This document shows, piece after piece, positions 10,583 to 20,633 of a DNA stretch of 64,000 nucleotides. The stretch is from Massilia sp. UMI-21 (GTDB lineage Bacteria; Pseudomonadota; Gammaproteobacteria; Burkholderiales; Burkholderiaceae_D). The stretch is from positions 5,146,001-5,210,000 of the forward strand of contig CP063848.1 of assembly GCA_015277795.1 (NCBI GenBank). Reading direction: 5' to 3'. The number at the start of each line of letters is the position of its first letter. Position 1 is the first letter of the stretch. Under the pieces are notes generated by a model. That model did not search any database, had not been told where the DNA came from, and worked only from the letters and a program-made list of their open reading frames with translations. The position numbers and the translations under genes are program-made.

Positions 10583-11302
10583 ATGAGCAAGGATGATCCG
10601 ATCCTGACCACGCGGGAAGCGGCGCGCCTGCTGGGCGTTGCCGTCAGCACCGTGCAGATCTGGATCGAGAGCGGCGCATTGCCGGCCTGGAAGACACCCG
10701 GCGGACACCGGCGTGTGCGCCTGAGCGGGGTGCGCCAACTGCAGGAGCGCCAGCAGCAGGGGCAAGCAGAGCGCGACACGCCCGGCAATCCTGGTGCGCC
10801 GGACGCCGGGGCAGGCATGGCGTCCGCCCCGGGTGAGCATGCATTGCCGGCCTTGAAGGCGCCGTCCAGCCAGGCGCTGCTCGACACGCCGTCCGAGGAG
10901 GTCTTCGACCGCCTGGTGCGGCTGGCCGCGCAGGTGACGGACTGCCCGATGGCCCTGGTCACGGTATTGACCCCGCAGCGCCAGTGGTTCAAGGCGCGCG
11001 TCGGCCTCGACCTGCGGGAAACGCCGCGCGAATGGGCATTCTGCAACCAGGCGCTGGCTTCCAGCGAAGCCTTCGTGGTGGGCGACGCCGCCGGCGACGT
11101 GAGGTTCGCCGCCAATCCGCTGGTCACGCAGGCGCCGCACGTGCGCTTCTATGCCGGGGTGCCGCTGGAAGATGCGCAGGGCCGGCGTTTCGGCACCCTG
11201 TGCGTGCTGGACCGCGAGCCGCGCCGCTTGCGCGGGCGCGAACTGCGCGCCCTGCTCGAGCTCGCGGCGATCGCATCGGACGAGATCAAGCGGCGCGGCT
11301 GA
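10583..11302 (+). CDS. Excisionase/MerR-type HTH protein with C-terminal GAF domain
   Basis: This 239-residue protein has a helix-turn-helix of the excisionase (HTH_17) type at residues 8-55, recognisable by TTREAARLLGVAVSTVQIWI and the wing segment TPGGHRRVR. A low-complexity linker (60-90) leads to a GAF domain over about 95-235. The GAF domain resembles that of the divergently transcribed EAL protein: both have LDT, a DR pair, QWFK, and GxPL followed by GT/AxCVLxxEPR. It is probably a ligand-responsive regulator, perhaps of the adjacent EAL gene across the 181-base gap; that is inference. ATG 10583 is the natural start because the HTH begins right after it. Confidence 0.8.
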   Translation: MSKDDPILTTREAARLLGVAVSTVQIWIESGALPAWKTPGGHRRVRLSGVRQLQERQQQGQAERDTPGNPGAPDAGAGMASAPGEHALPALKAPSSQALLDTPSEEVFDRLVRLAAQVTDCPMALVTVLTPQRQWFKARVGLDLRETPREWAFCNQALASSEAFVVGDAAGDVRFAANPLVTQAPHVRFYAGVPLEDAQGRRFGTLCVLDREPRRLRGRELRALLELAAIASDEIKRRG

Positions 11303-11330
11303 GCGCCCGCAACGGCCGCGCGCGACGCGG

Positions 11331-11729
11331 CTACCCGGCGTTGCCGGCGCCGGCCTGCTGCTTGCGCACCACCGCGATCACGGTATTGCGAATCGTCTTG
11401 AGCACGGCGTCGGCCTTGAAGGGCTTGACGATGAAGCCATGCACGCCGCGCCCCAGCGCCTGCTGGATGGCGACCGCGTCGAGCGTGCCCGAGACCATGA
11501 ACACCATCGCCTTCGGCAACTGGGCGCGCAGTTCCTCGACGATGCGGCTGCCGTCCTCGACCTGCTCGCGCGCGATGCAGACGATTTGCGGGCGGTGCTT
11601 CATCGCCAGTCCATAGCCCAGCGTGCCGGTATGGGTCTGCGCGACGACCTCGTAGCCGCCGTCGGTCAGCACGGTGTTGAGCAGGCCGCGCGCGATGGCG
11701 CTGCCGTCCACGATCAATGCCTTGAGCAT
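11331..11729 (-). CDS. Stand-alone receiver-like protein lacking the phosphoacceptor Asp
   Basis: This 132-residue CheY-fold protein has a single domain. The first acidic pair is reduced to one Asp (LIVDGS, with Gly9 at the second position). The residue that aligns with the phosphorylated Asp57 of CheY is Ala53 (PQIVCIAREQ). The conserved Thr position is Ser (VSGT) and the switch Lys is kept (IVKPF). It is therefore a pseudo-receiver that cannot be phosphorylated in the normal way. It ends 29 bases from the converging HTH-GAF gene and lies 12 bases downstream of the nuclease gene, so it may be co-transcribed with that gene. Confidence 0.82.
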   Translation of the reverse strand: MLKALIVDGSAIARGLLNTVLTDGGYEVVAQTHTGTLGYGLAMKHRPQIVCIAREQVEDGSRIVEELRAQLPKAMVFMVSGTLDAVAIQQALGRGVHGFIVKPFKADAVLKTIRNTVIAVVRKQQAGAGNAG

Positions 11730-11741
11730 CGCCTCTTCCCT

Positions 11742-12527
11742 TCAGTTCGATTCATAAGCCAGCATGTTCCAGGTCACGCCCAGGCGCACGTCCAGCTTGA
11801 GCGACACCAGGCAGCGCGATATCTCGAGTATCTCACGCTCGGCGCGCAGTCTTTCGCCCAGCGGCGTCTTGAGGATGCCGGCGCCCGCCACCACGGCATC
11901 CAGGTTGCCGTAGGCGTTGAGCAGGCGCGCCGCCGTCTTCATGCCGATCTTCGACACGCCCGGCACGCCGTCGGTCGGGTCGCCCATCAGCGCCAGCAGG
12001 TCGTGCAGCAGTTCGGGCGCCACGCCGAAGCGCTGGCGCACCCAGGCGTCGTCATGCCATTCGTTCTTGAAGTGGTCCCACACCAGCGCGCCGTGCGCGA
12101 TCAGGACGTGCAGGTCCTTGTCGGTGGTCGCGACGATCGCCTCGCCCCGCCCTTCCTGCAGCCAGCGCATCACGCCGGTCGCGATCACGTCGTCGGCCTC
12201 GACCTCGGGCACCGCCAGCACCTGCAGGCCGGCCTGGCGCAGGCGCTCGTGGAACTCGGGCAGGGCCGCGCGCAGCGGCGCCGGCATCGCGGCGCGGCCC
12301 TCGCGGTAACGCGGGTAGATGGCATGGCGCCAGTTGGGGCCGCCGTAATCGAAGGCCGCCAGCACGTGGGTCGGCGCGTGCGTTTCCAGCACCTTGCGAA
12401 AGGACGAGAACGCATGGCGCAGCGCGATGCCGGCCTTCAGGTCGGAATCCGGTTCGGGGCTGGCCTCGTAGACGCGGCGCACGATGTTCAGGCCATCGAT
12501 CGCGAGCAGCTTTCCCTGTTTGCTCAT
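11742..12527 (-). CDS. xni: 5'-3' exonuclease / flap endonuclease of the Xni (ExoIX) type
   Basis: This 261-residue protein matches the 5' nuclease domain found in DNA polymerase I and Xni, without a polymerase part. Metal-binding acidic motifs appear in order: LAIDGLN near residue 8, AFDYGG near 59, EADDVIAT near 110, TTDKDLHVL near 133, and the helix-hairpin-helix region GDPTDGVPGVSKIGMKTA near 181. It should bind branched DNA and remove flaps or act in repair. E. coli Xni is nearly nuclease-inactive because it lacks some metal ligands; most appear present here. Start ATG 12527. Confidence 0.87.
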   Translation of the reverse strand: MSKQGKLLAIDGLNIVRRVYEASPEPDSDLKAGIALRHAFSSFRKVLETHAPTHVLAAFDYGGPNWRHAIYPRYREGRAAMPAPLRAALPEFHERLRQAGLQVLAVPEVEADDVIATGVMRWLQEGRGEAIVATTDKDLHVLIAHGALVWDHFKNEWHDDAWVRQRFGVAPELLHDLLALMGDPTDGVPGVSKIGMKTAARLLNAYGNLDAVVAGAGILKTPLGERLRAEREILEISRCLVSLKLDVRLGVTWNMLAYESN

Positions 12528-12604
12528 GGTGGTGGAATGGTTGATACGGCGCCGTCATGATAAACCGGGCGCGCCGCCGAAGAAAGTGGCCGGCGCCCCG
12601 CCTG

Positions 12605-13285
12605 TCATGCGTAGTCGTATTTGCCGCCGCGCTCCAGCGCGCGCCCGTAGGCCGGACGCGCGTGGATCTTCTGCAGGAAGGCCGCCAGCTTCGGATACTG
12701 GCTGCCGAGTCCCCCGCGCGAGGCGGCCGCTTCCAGCGCAAAGCTCATCTGGATGTCGGCGGCGCTGAATTCCTCGCCGGCGAACCAGCTGGATTTGCCA
12801 AGCTCCGCTTCGAGGAAGTCGAGCTGGCTGCGGATGTTCGGCATGATGAAGCCGTCCTTGACCTTGCGCGCGATCGCACGCGCGATCGGCTTGGCGAAGA
12901 AAGGCATCGGCCCCTTCTCGACCTTGTCGAACACCAGCTTCATCAGGAGCGGCGACATGGCCGAGCCTTCGGCGAAATGCAAAAAGTACGTGTAGCGCAG
13001 GCGCTCCGGCGTGCCCGCAGCCGGCACCAGGCGCCCGTTGTCGTAGCGGCCGGTCAGGTATTCGACGATTGCGCCGGACTCCGCCACGACGATGGGTTCG
13101 CCGGGGCCGTCGTCGGTGATCACCGGCGACTTGCCGAGCGGGTGCACCGCCTTCAGTTCCGGCGGCGCCAGCATCGTCTTCGGATCGCGCTGGTACTTCT
13201 TGATCTCGTAGTCGAGCCCCAGTTCTTCGAGCAGCCACAGGATGCGCTGCGAGCGCGAATTGTTCAGGTGATGGACGACGATCAT
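12605..13285 (-). CDS. Glutathione S-transferase family protein
   Basis: This 226-residue protein has a thioredoxin-like N-terminal domain (residues 1-82) and an all-helical C-terminal domain (95-226). The N-terminal segment HHLNNSRSQRILWLLEELGLDYE contains the catalytic Ser/Asn region of beta- or theta-like GSTs. The cis-Pro motif is in LGKSPVI, and the glutathione-binding ESGAIVEYL motif follows. The substrate is not predictable. It is a single gene divergent from the small secreted protein at 13527 and lies 77 bases upstream of xni in the same direction. Confidence 0.86.
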   Translation of the reverse strand: MIVVHHLNNSRSQRILWLLEELGLDYEIKKYQRDPKTMLAPPELKAVHPLGKSPVITDDGPGEPIVVAESGAIVEYLTGRYDNGRLVPAAGTPERLRYTYFLHFAEGSAMSPLLMKLVFDKVEKGPMPFFAKPIARAIARKVKDGFIMPNIRSQLDFLEAELGKSSWFAGEEFSAADIQMSFALEAAASRGGLGSQYPKLAAFLQKIHARPAYGRALERGGKYDYA

Positions 13286-13526
13286 GGGCGTGGTTTCGTG
13301 GTTGTTCGACAGGCCGCCAGCTTAGCATGTCGTGCGCCTGCCCACGGACGAGCCGCTGATATCGTCAGGCCATGCATGGAGCGCGTGGCATCGATCTTGC
13401 CTGCCGGCGCCGCGAGCCCGGAGACGCCCCCGCCGGTTGGCGTTCGATTGCGGCGGTGGCGTCCCTGGACGCGCGCACGGGCTAGAATGGACCTCCACCC
13501 ACGCAGTGACCGACCAGGAGGCCATC

Positions 13527-13910
13527 ATGAAATTGCTTCGCGTCAGTACCGCCGTCCTCAGCACCCTGCTGTTTTCCGCCACCGCCCTCGGCGCCGACAG
13601 CGCGCCCTTGAAAACCGCGAACGGCGTGCTCGTCGATAGCGCCGGCATGACGGTCTATATCTACGACAAGGACACGCCGGACAGCGGCAAGAGCGCGTGC
13701 GTCGCCACCTGCGCCAGGAACTGGCCGCCGGTGGTGGCCGATGGCGTCCCGGCGACGCCTTATTCGGTCGTCACGCGCGAAGACGGCATGAAGCAACTGG
13801 CGTACAAGGGCAAGCCCCTGTACACCTTCGTGAAGGACAAGAAAGCGGGAGACAAGACCGGCGACGGCGTCGGCGGCGCCTGGCACGTCGTCAGCGTGAC
13901 GGCGCCCTGA
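13527..13910 (+). CDS. Small secreted protein of the COG4315 (Yx(F/W/Y)xxD repeat) family
   Basis: This 127-residue exported protein has a Sec signal peptide over about residues 1-22 (cleavage near TALGA). The mature part carries two copies of the family pattern, VDSAGMTVYIYDKD near residue 40 and YKGKPLYTFVKDK near 93, with a conserved CVATCARNWPP segment whose two cysteines could form a disulphide. Members of this family are periplasmic proteins of unknown function. The ribosome site AGGAGG sits six bases before ATG 13527, which fixes the start. A TAGAAT at 13483-13488 is a plausible -10. Confidence 0.85.
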   Translation: MKLLRVSTAVLSTLLFSATALGADSAPLKTANGVLVDSAGMTVYIYDKDTPDSGKSACVATCARNWPPVVADGVPATPYSVVTREDGMKQLAYKGKPLYTFVKDKKAGDKTGDGVGGAWHVVSVTAP

Positions 13911-13925
13911 GCGCTGCCGGCGCGG

Positions 13926-14198
13926 CTAGCGCCGCTCGTGGATCTTGATGACCTTGCCGTTGCCCCTGCCGGGCGGCGGCACGGGTTCGGCCGCTTGCTC
14001 GTCGCCGCAGGTATTGCAGCTGTCGCAGCCGCTGCCGCAGCTGGCCGAGGTGTCCAGCCATTTCACCAGCCTGGACTGCTGTCCGCCCCGCGATAAGCGG
14101 TGCACGAGAGCGCGGCGCCAGGCGGCTGGCAGGTACTTCGCGCCGGCGTACAGGGCCGCCAGCGCGACGATCACTCCGACGATCAACTCCTGCCACAT
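13926..14198 (-). CDS. Cys-rich single-span membrane protein at the end of the feo operon
   Basis: This 90-residue protein has one N-terminal membrane helix (residues 4-22) and a soluble tail carrying a four-cysteine cluster, CGSGCDSCNTC, near residue 54. It begins nine bases after the feoB stop. Small Cys-rich proteins downstream of feoB are common in betaproteobacteria (DUF6587-like) and occupy the place of FeoC or the FeoB-associated Cys-rich membrane protein of other groups. A role in sensing or handling iron, or an Fe-S cluster, is inference from position and cysteines. The function is not established. Confidence 0.78.
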   Translation of the reverse strand: MWQELIVGVIVALAALYAGAKYLPAAWRRALVHRLSRGGQQSRLVKWLDTSASCGSGCDSCNTCGDEQAAEPVPPPGRGNGKVIKIHERR

Positions 14199-14207
14199 GG
14201 TGTTTCC

Positions 14208-16088
14208 TTATGCCCCGGTGAAGTACAGCGCCACGCGGTAGGTGATGAACGAGGCCGCGTAGGCCAGCGCGAACATGTAGCCGGCCATGATCCAGGCGTA
14301 CTTCACGCTGCCGGTCTCGCGGCGCACCACCGACAGGGTGGCGATGCACTGCGGCGCGTACACGTACCAGGCCAGCAGCGACAGCGCGGTGGCCAGCGGC
14401 CAGGCCTGCGAGATCACCGGCGCCAGCGCGTCGGCCACTTCTTCGCCGCCCGACAGCGCGTACACGGTGCCGAGCGCGCCGACCGCGACTTCGCGCGCGG
14501 CCATGCCCGGGACCAGGGCGATGCAGATCTCCCAGCCGAAGCCGATCGGCGCGAACACCACCGCCAGGGCGCGGCCCAGCATGCCGGCCACGCTGTAGTA
14601 GATCGGCGGATGGATCGCGCCTTCCGGCGCGCCCGGGAAGCTCGACAGGAACCAGAGCAGGACCATCAGGGTCAGGATCACGGTGCCGACGCGGGTCAGG
14701 AAGATCCTGGCGCGCTCCCACAGGCCGACCGCCAGCGTGTGCAGGTGCGGCCAGTGGTAGGCCGGCAGCTCCAGCATCAGCGGCTGCTGGTGGTAGCCGC
14801 CGCGGCCCTTCAGGAACCAGGCCACGGCCATGGCGCTGACGATGCCGGCGAAATACAGGACGAACAGCACCAGACCCTGCAGGTTGAAGGCGCCGCCGAC
14901 CTGGCGGTCGGGAATGAAGGCGGCGATGATCAGGGCATACACCGGCAGGCGCGCCGAGCAGGTCATGAGCGGCGCGATCATGATCGTCACCAGGCGGTCG
15001 CGCGGGTTCTGGATGGTGCGCGCCGCCATCACGCCCGGGATCGCGCAGGCGAACGAGGACAGCAGCGGAATGAAGGCGCGGCCCGACAGGCCGACACTGC
15101 CCATGATGCGGTCCAGCAGGAAGGCCGCGCGCGGCAGGTAGCCGCAGTCTTCCAGCAGCAGGATGAAGAAGAACAGGATCAGGATCTGGGGCAGGAACAC
15201 CAGCACGCTGCCGACGCCGGCGATGATGCCGTCCACGATCAGGCTGCGCAGCGGCCCTTCCGCCATCAGGCTGCCGACCTGGGCGCCGATCGCTTCGACG
15301 CCGGCGCTGATCATGTCCATCGGCACCGCTGCCCAGGCGAACACCGACTGGAAGATCACGAACATCAGCGCCGCCAGGATCAGCGGGCCGGCGACCGGGT
15401 GCAGGATCACATGGTCGATCGATTCCGACAGGTTGCCCTTGTCGTGGGCATCGGCCACGGTGGCGGCCAGGATGCGGCGCACTTCCTTCTGGGTCTGTTC
15501 CACCGGCACGGCGTCGATCGCGGCCAGCGGATGGGGCGTGACGCGCTCGGCGAAGGGCATGCGGTCGAGCTGCTCGAGCAGGGCGGCTTCGCCGCCGGTG
15601 TGGATGGCCACGGTCTCGACCACCGGCATGCCGAGTTCTTGCGACAGCTTCGCGGTGTCGATCTCGATGCCGCGCTTCTTCGCGACGTCGACCATGTTCA
15701 GCGCCAGCACCATCGGCAGGCCGAGGCGGCGCACTTCCAGCACCAGGCGCAGGTTCAGGCGCAGGTTGGTGGCGTTGACGACGCAGATCAGCGCATCGGG
15801 CGAGGCTTCGCCGGCGCGCAGGCCGCCGATCACGTCGCGGGTGATGACTTCGTCCGGGGTCTGGGCCGACAGCGAATAGGCGCCCGGCAGATCCAGCACG
15901 CGGAAGGCGCGCCCGTCGGGCGAAGTGAAGCTGCCTTCCTTGCGTTCGATGGTCACGCCGGCGTAGTTCGCCACTTTCTGGCGCGCGCCGGTCAGGCGGT
16001 TGAACAGGGCGGTCTTGCCGCAGTTGGGATTGCCGAGCAGTGCGACCAGGGGCGTGCGCGACGCCACCTGTTGTTCCATGACGCCCAT
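14208..16088 (-). CDS. feoB: Ferrous iron transporter FeoB
   Basis: This 626-residue inner-membrane Fe(II) transporter has an N-terminal G domain with G1 GNPNCGKT (residues 18-25), G3 DLPGAYS and G4 NMVD, then a helical spacer, then two gate regions and about eight membrane helices. It is shorter than E. coli FeoB (773) but normal for betaproteobacterial forms. An internal ATG at 16079 (MEQQ) is an alternative start. FeoA lies three bases upstream and a Cys-rich protein downstream, giving a feoA-feoB-X operon that is probably Fur-controlled through a palindrome in the upstream gap. Confidence 0.95.
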   Translation of the reverse strand: MGVMEQQVASRTPLVALLGNPNCGKTALFNRLTGARQKVANYAGVTIERKEGSFTSPDGRAFRVLDLPGAYSLSAQTPDEVITRDVIGGLRAGEASPDALICVVNATNLRLNLRLVLEVRRLGLPMVLALNMVDVAKKRGIEIDTAKLSQELGMPVVETVAIHTGGEAALLEQLDRMPFAERVTPHPLAAIDAVPVEQTQKEVRRILAATVADAHDKGNLSESIDHVILHPVAGPLILAALMFVIFQSVFAWAAVPMDMISAGVEAIGAQVGSLMAEGPLRSLIVDGIIAGVGSVLVFLPQILILFFFILLLEDCGYLPRAAFLLDRIMGSVGLSGRAFIPLLSSFACAIPGVMAARTIQNPRDRLVTIMIAPLMTCSARLPVYALIIAAFIPDRQVGGAFNLQGLVLFVLYFAGIVSAMAVAWFLKGRGGYHQQPLMLELPAYHWPHLHTLAVGLWERARIFLTRVGTVILTLMVLLWFLSSFPGAPEGAIHPPIYYSVAGMLGRALAVVFAPIGFGWEICIALVPGMAAREVAVGALGTVYALSGGEEVADALAPVISQAWPLATALSLLAWYVYAPQCIATLSVVRRETGSVKYAWIMAGYMFALAYAASFITYRVALYFTGA

Positions 16089-16091
16089 CGC

Positions 16092-16352
16092 TTATTCCGG
16101 CTGGATCGACACCAGGGCCGCTTCGAAGCGGCGCAGCGCGAAGGTCGATTGGCCCACCTTGACCGCCAGCGGACCGCCCGGCAGGCCGCGCTTGAGCATG
16201 CGGATGCGCTCGCCCGGCACGAAACCGAGTTCCATCAGGCGGCGCTGGACGTCGATGCCACCCTGCTGCGCGGTGGGCGCCAGGTGGATCACGGTGGCGC
16301 TCTGGCCGGCTTGCAGGGCATCGAGCGTGGTGAGGGTCGGGGCTAGGGTCAT
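16092..16352 (-). CDS. feoA: Ferrous iron transport protein FeoA
   Basis: This is an 86-residue SH3-like FeoA domain. It contains LMELGFVPGERIRMLKRGLPGGPLAV in conserved form (positions about 40-65), typical of the FeoA/DtxR C-terminal fold, and interacts with FeoB on the cytoplasmic side. The start at 16352 (MTLAPT) is preferred because the domain follows at once. An in-frame upstream Met at 16406 would add 18 residues and would place the start inside the likely promoter. Confidence 0.88.
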   Translation of the reverse strand: MTLAPTLTTLDALQAGQSATVIHLAPTAQQGGIDVQRRLMELGFVPGERIRMLKRGLPGGPLAVKVGQSTFALRRFEAALVSIQPE

Positions 16353-16412
16353 GGTCGCGTCCGGAATGTGCTGGTGTAGCGCTGATGAGACAGATATGAG
16401 CATCATAAACCT

Positions 16413-16435
16413 AAATGCGAATTATTTCTATTTGC
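16413..16435. promoter_or_regulatory. Weak Fur-box-like palindrome upstream of feoA
   Basis: The sequence AAATGCGAATTATTTCTATTTGC is an imperfect AT-rich inverted repeat. It resembles the 19-base Fur consensus in its AATNNNAATTATT core. It lies 60-80 bases upstream of feoA, on the promoter side. Assignment is by pattern and context only; it is weaker than the site at 16521. Confidence 0.45.
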
Positions 16436-16520
16436 GCTTTGATCACAGACCACGGAAAGCGCGCACAAACGCGAAATTCCTGTTGCAAACGCGATCGAGT
16501 TTACGGAGAATAGAACACGA

Positions 16521-16539
16521 ATGAGATTGATTCTCATTT
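16521..16539. promoter_or_regulatory. Fur box upstream of bfd
   Basis: AATGAGATTGATTCTCATT is a 19-base palindrome with perfect 7-base arms (AATGAGA / TCTCATT). It closely matches the Fur operator consensus of proteobacteria. It is centred 40 bases before the bfd start, in the gap shared with the feoA operon, so it probably lets Fe-Fur repress bfd. Confidence 0.75.
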
Positions 16540-16569
16540 ATTTGGCAAAAACGTCAAGGAATCCAAACG

Positions 16570-16779
16570 ATGATCGTCTGTGTCTGCAACAACATCTCCG
16601 ACCGTGAAATCCGCCAGGCGGTCGACCTCGGCATCTCCTCGGTCGCCGACCTGCACCGCGAGCTGGGGGTGGGTACGATGTGCGGCAAGTGCGTCAGCTA
16701 TGCGCGCGAAGTGTTGAACGAACACCTGGAAAGCAAGACCGTCGTCACCGAACTGCGCCGCACGCCACAGGCGGCCTGA
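16570..16779 (+). CDS. bfd: Bacterioferritin-associated ferredoxin Bfd
   Basis: This 69-residue [2Fe-2S] ferredoxin has four cysteine ligands, Cys4 and Cys6 (VCVC) and Cys38 and Cys41 (CGKC), the exact BFD pattern. It reduces the haem of bacterioferritin so that stored iron is released. It lies directly behind a Fur box and upstream of bfr, separated by 118 bases that contain a GC-rich hairpin (16799-16818, no T run). Expression when iron is low would mobilise the Bfr store while feoAB imports iron. Confidence 0.93.
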   Translation: MIVCVCNNISDREIRQAVDLGISSVADLHRELGVGTMCGKCVSYAREVLNEHLESKTVVTELRRTPQAA

Positions 16780-16897
16780 GCGCATTGCGCTGTTTCCTCC
16801 CGCCCTGGCCCGGGCGGGCGATTTGCGCAGCTTGCGCTTCCCCTGCGCCCGCCGTGGTTTGCTATGATGTTGGCGTTCACATCACCGAAAGCAATCC

Positions 16898-17368
16898 ATG
16901 AAGGGCGATCCCAACATCATCCGGCTGCTCAACGCGCAGCTGACCAACGAGCTCACCGCGGTCAACCAGTATTTCCTGCATGCGCGCATGTACCGCCACT
17001 GGGGTTTCGGCAAGCTGGCCAAGAAGGAATACGACGAATCGATCGGCGAGATGAAGCACGCCGACAAGCTGATCGACCGCATCCTGATGCTCGACGGCCT
17101 GCCGAACCTGCAGGCGCTGCACAAGCTGCTCATCGGTGAGTCGACCCAGGAAATGCTGGAATGCGACCTCAAGCTCGAGCGCGCGGCCCAGGTGACGGTC
17201 AAGGAAGGCATCGCGGCGGCCGAAGCGGCGGCGGACTACGTGTCCCGCGACCTGTTCCTGATGATCCTCGAGGATACCGAAGAGCACATCGAGTGGCTGG
17301 AGACCCAGCTGGACCTGATCGTGAAGGTGGGTATTCAGAATTATCTGCAGAGCCAGATCGGCGAGTAA
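16898..17368 (+). CDS. bfr: Bacterioferritin
   Basis: This 156-residue four-helix-bundle iron store belongs to the 24-subunit haem-containing type. The haem ligand Met52 is present, as are ferroxidase ligands Glu18, Glu51, His54, Glu94 and His130. The residue in line with Glu127 is Thr (LEDTEEH), with Glu at 128 and 129. The gene may have its own promoter: a TATGAT -10-like element lies at 16863-16868. It follows bfd and ends before a paired palindromic repeat that separates it from the convergent sugar kinase. Confidence 0.95.
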   Translation: MKGDPNIIRLLNAQLTNELTAVNQYFLHARMYRHWGFGKLAKKEYDESIGEMKHADKLIDRILMLDGLPNLQALHKLLIGESTQEMLECDLKLERAAQVTVKEGIAAAEAAADYVSRDLFLMILEDTEEHIEWLETQLDLIVKVGIQNYLQSQIGE

Positions 17369-17386
17369 GGCTGCGCTGCGTGAACC

Positions 17387-17503
17387 TGGATCCCGGCCTG
17401 CGCCGGGAGTCATGGGCGCCAGTGGCGCGCATGACGAATCGAACGTTAGCGGTATCAAGCGCGCCAAGCGCAAGACCGTCGTTCCGGCGCAGGCCGGAAC
17501 CCA
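17387..17503. repeat. Paired inverted palindromes, second REP-like family
   Basis: The left unit reads TGGATCCCGGCCTGCGCCGG and the right unit, on the opposite strand, TGGGTTCCGGCCTGCGCCGG. Each is itself a palindrome (CCCGGC-CTGC-GCCGGG and TTCCGGC-GCAG-GCCGGAA). They face each other across about 75 bases in the gap between convergent bfr and the kinase gene. The sequence differs from the GTAGGGTG family elsewhere in this window and resembles a repeat type widespread in proteobacteria. Confidence 0.75.
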
Positions 17504-17520
17504 ATTTCGCTAGCTCAGCA

Positions 17521-18467
17521 CTACCGCCACTTCCTCATCCACTGGTCGTAAAAACCCAGGTCGCGCGGCACCGCGCCCGAGATGGCGCAGATCGCGCCCG
17601 CGAACTCGTTGGCCCGCGCCAGGCTGACATCCAGCGGCCAGCCGCGCATCTTCCCCAGCAGGAAAATCGCCGAGAAGGCATCCCCCGCTCCCACCGTGTC
17701 GATGACGAACGGCGGCGCCGGATTGTCGCGGTTCATGATCACGCCGCCGTCCGATCCGAAGTACACCGAGCCCCGGTGCCCCAGCGTGACGATCAGCGCG
17801 TCGAGCGAAAACATCTGCAGCAGCGCCTGGCAGGAGGCGCGTACTTCCTCGGCCGCCAGGGCCGGATCGTCCGGCTTGATCTGGAAGTACCAGCTGAACA
17901 GCGCCTGCAGTTCTTCTTCGTTGACCTTGGCGATGTTCGCTTCCTGCAGCGAGCGCGTGACGGTGCGTTCTTCGACCTGGCCCTCGCGCAGGTTCAGGTC
18001 GAGGAAGCGCAGCGCCGGCGTGGCCCCGAGCAGCGCCATCAGGGTGGTGCGCGAGCGTTCGTTGCGCTGGGCCAGGGTGCCGAAATAGAAAATGCCGGGC
18101 CGGGTGTTCTCCAGCGCCGCCTGCGCCCGGGCGAGGTCGATGAAATCGTAGGCCTGGTTCGGCAGGATCGTGAAGCGGTGACCGCGCGCGCCGCGCTCGA
18201 CCAGCACGCGGCCGGTTTCCTCGAGGGGGTCGAGCTGCAGGCCGGCTTCGCTCATCGCGAAACGTTCGAATTCGGCGCGTACCGCCAGGCCCGGCTTGTC
18301 GTTGCCGATACGGGTGAGCATCAGCTGCGGCGCCATGAAGGCGGCCAGGTGGCGCGCCACGTTGAAGGGCGCGCCGCCGACCACCTGCTCGGTGCTGAAA
18401 TCGTCGACCAGCGCTTCGCCGAATACCACCGTGGCGACGCTGCTCGCCTGGGCTTGGGCCGGGACGC

Positions 18468-18471
<4 letters not shown>
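17521..18471 (-). CDS. PfkB-family carbohydrate kinase (fructokinase-like)
   Basis: This 316-residue ribokinase-fold sugar kinase has the N-terminal substrate loop GGAPFNVARHLA near residue 28 and the catalytic/anion-hole motif DTVGAGDAFSA near residue 255, with the base Asp present. It probably phosphorylates fructose or another ketose; the sugar cannot be fixed from the sequence. I place the start at GTG 18471 because it forms a GTGA overlap with the stop of the upstream glutathione transferase gene, and because upstream codons do not resemble the family. The pairing with a GST is unusual. Confidence 0.82.
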
Positions 18472-20631
<2,160 letters not shown>

Positions 20632-20633
20632 TC

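Noticed and set aside
10583..11302. Excisionase-type HTH as a sign of a prophage or integrative element
   Set aside because: No integrase, attachment site, tRNA target or phage gene is nearby, and the HTH is fused to a GAF sensor.
14100..16346. Open frame of 748 codons on the plus strand opposite feoB
   Set aside because: It is a shadow of feoB, with very high His, Arg, Asp and Gln content and no recognisable domain.
16799..16818. GC-rich hairpin after bfd as an intrinsic terminator
   Set aside because: The stem is good but no T run follows, so it is noted only in the bfd entry.
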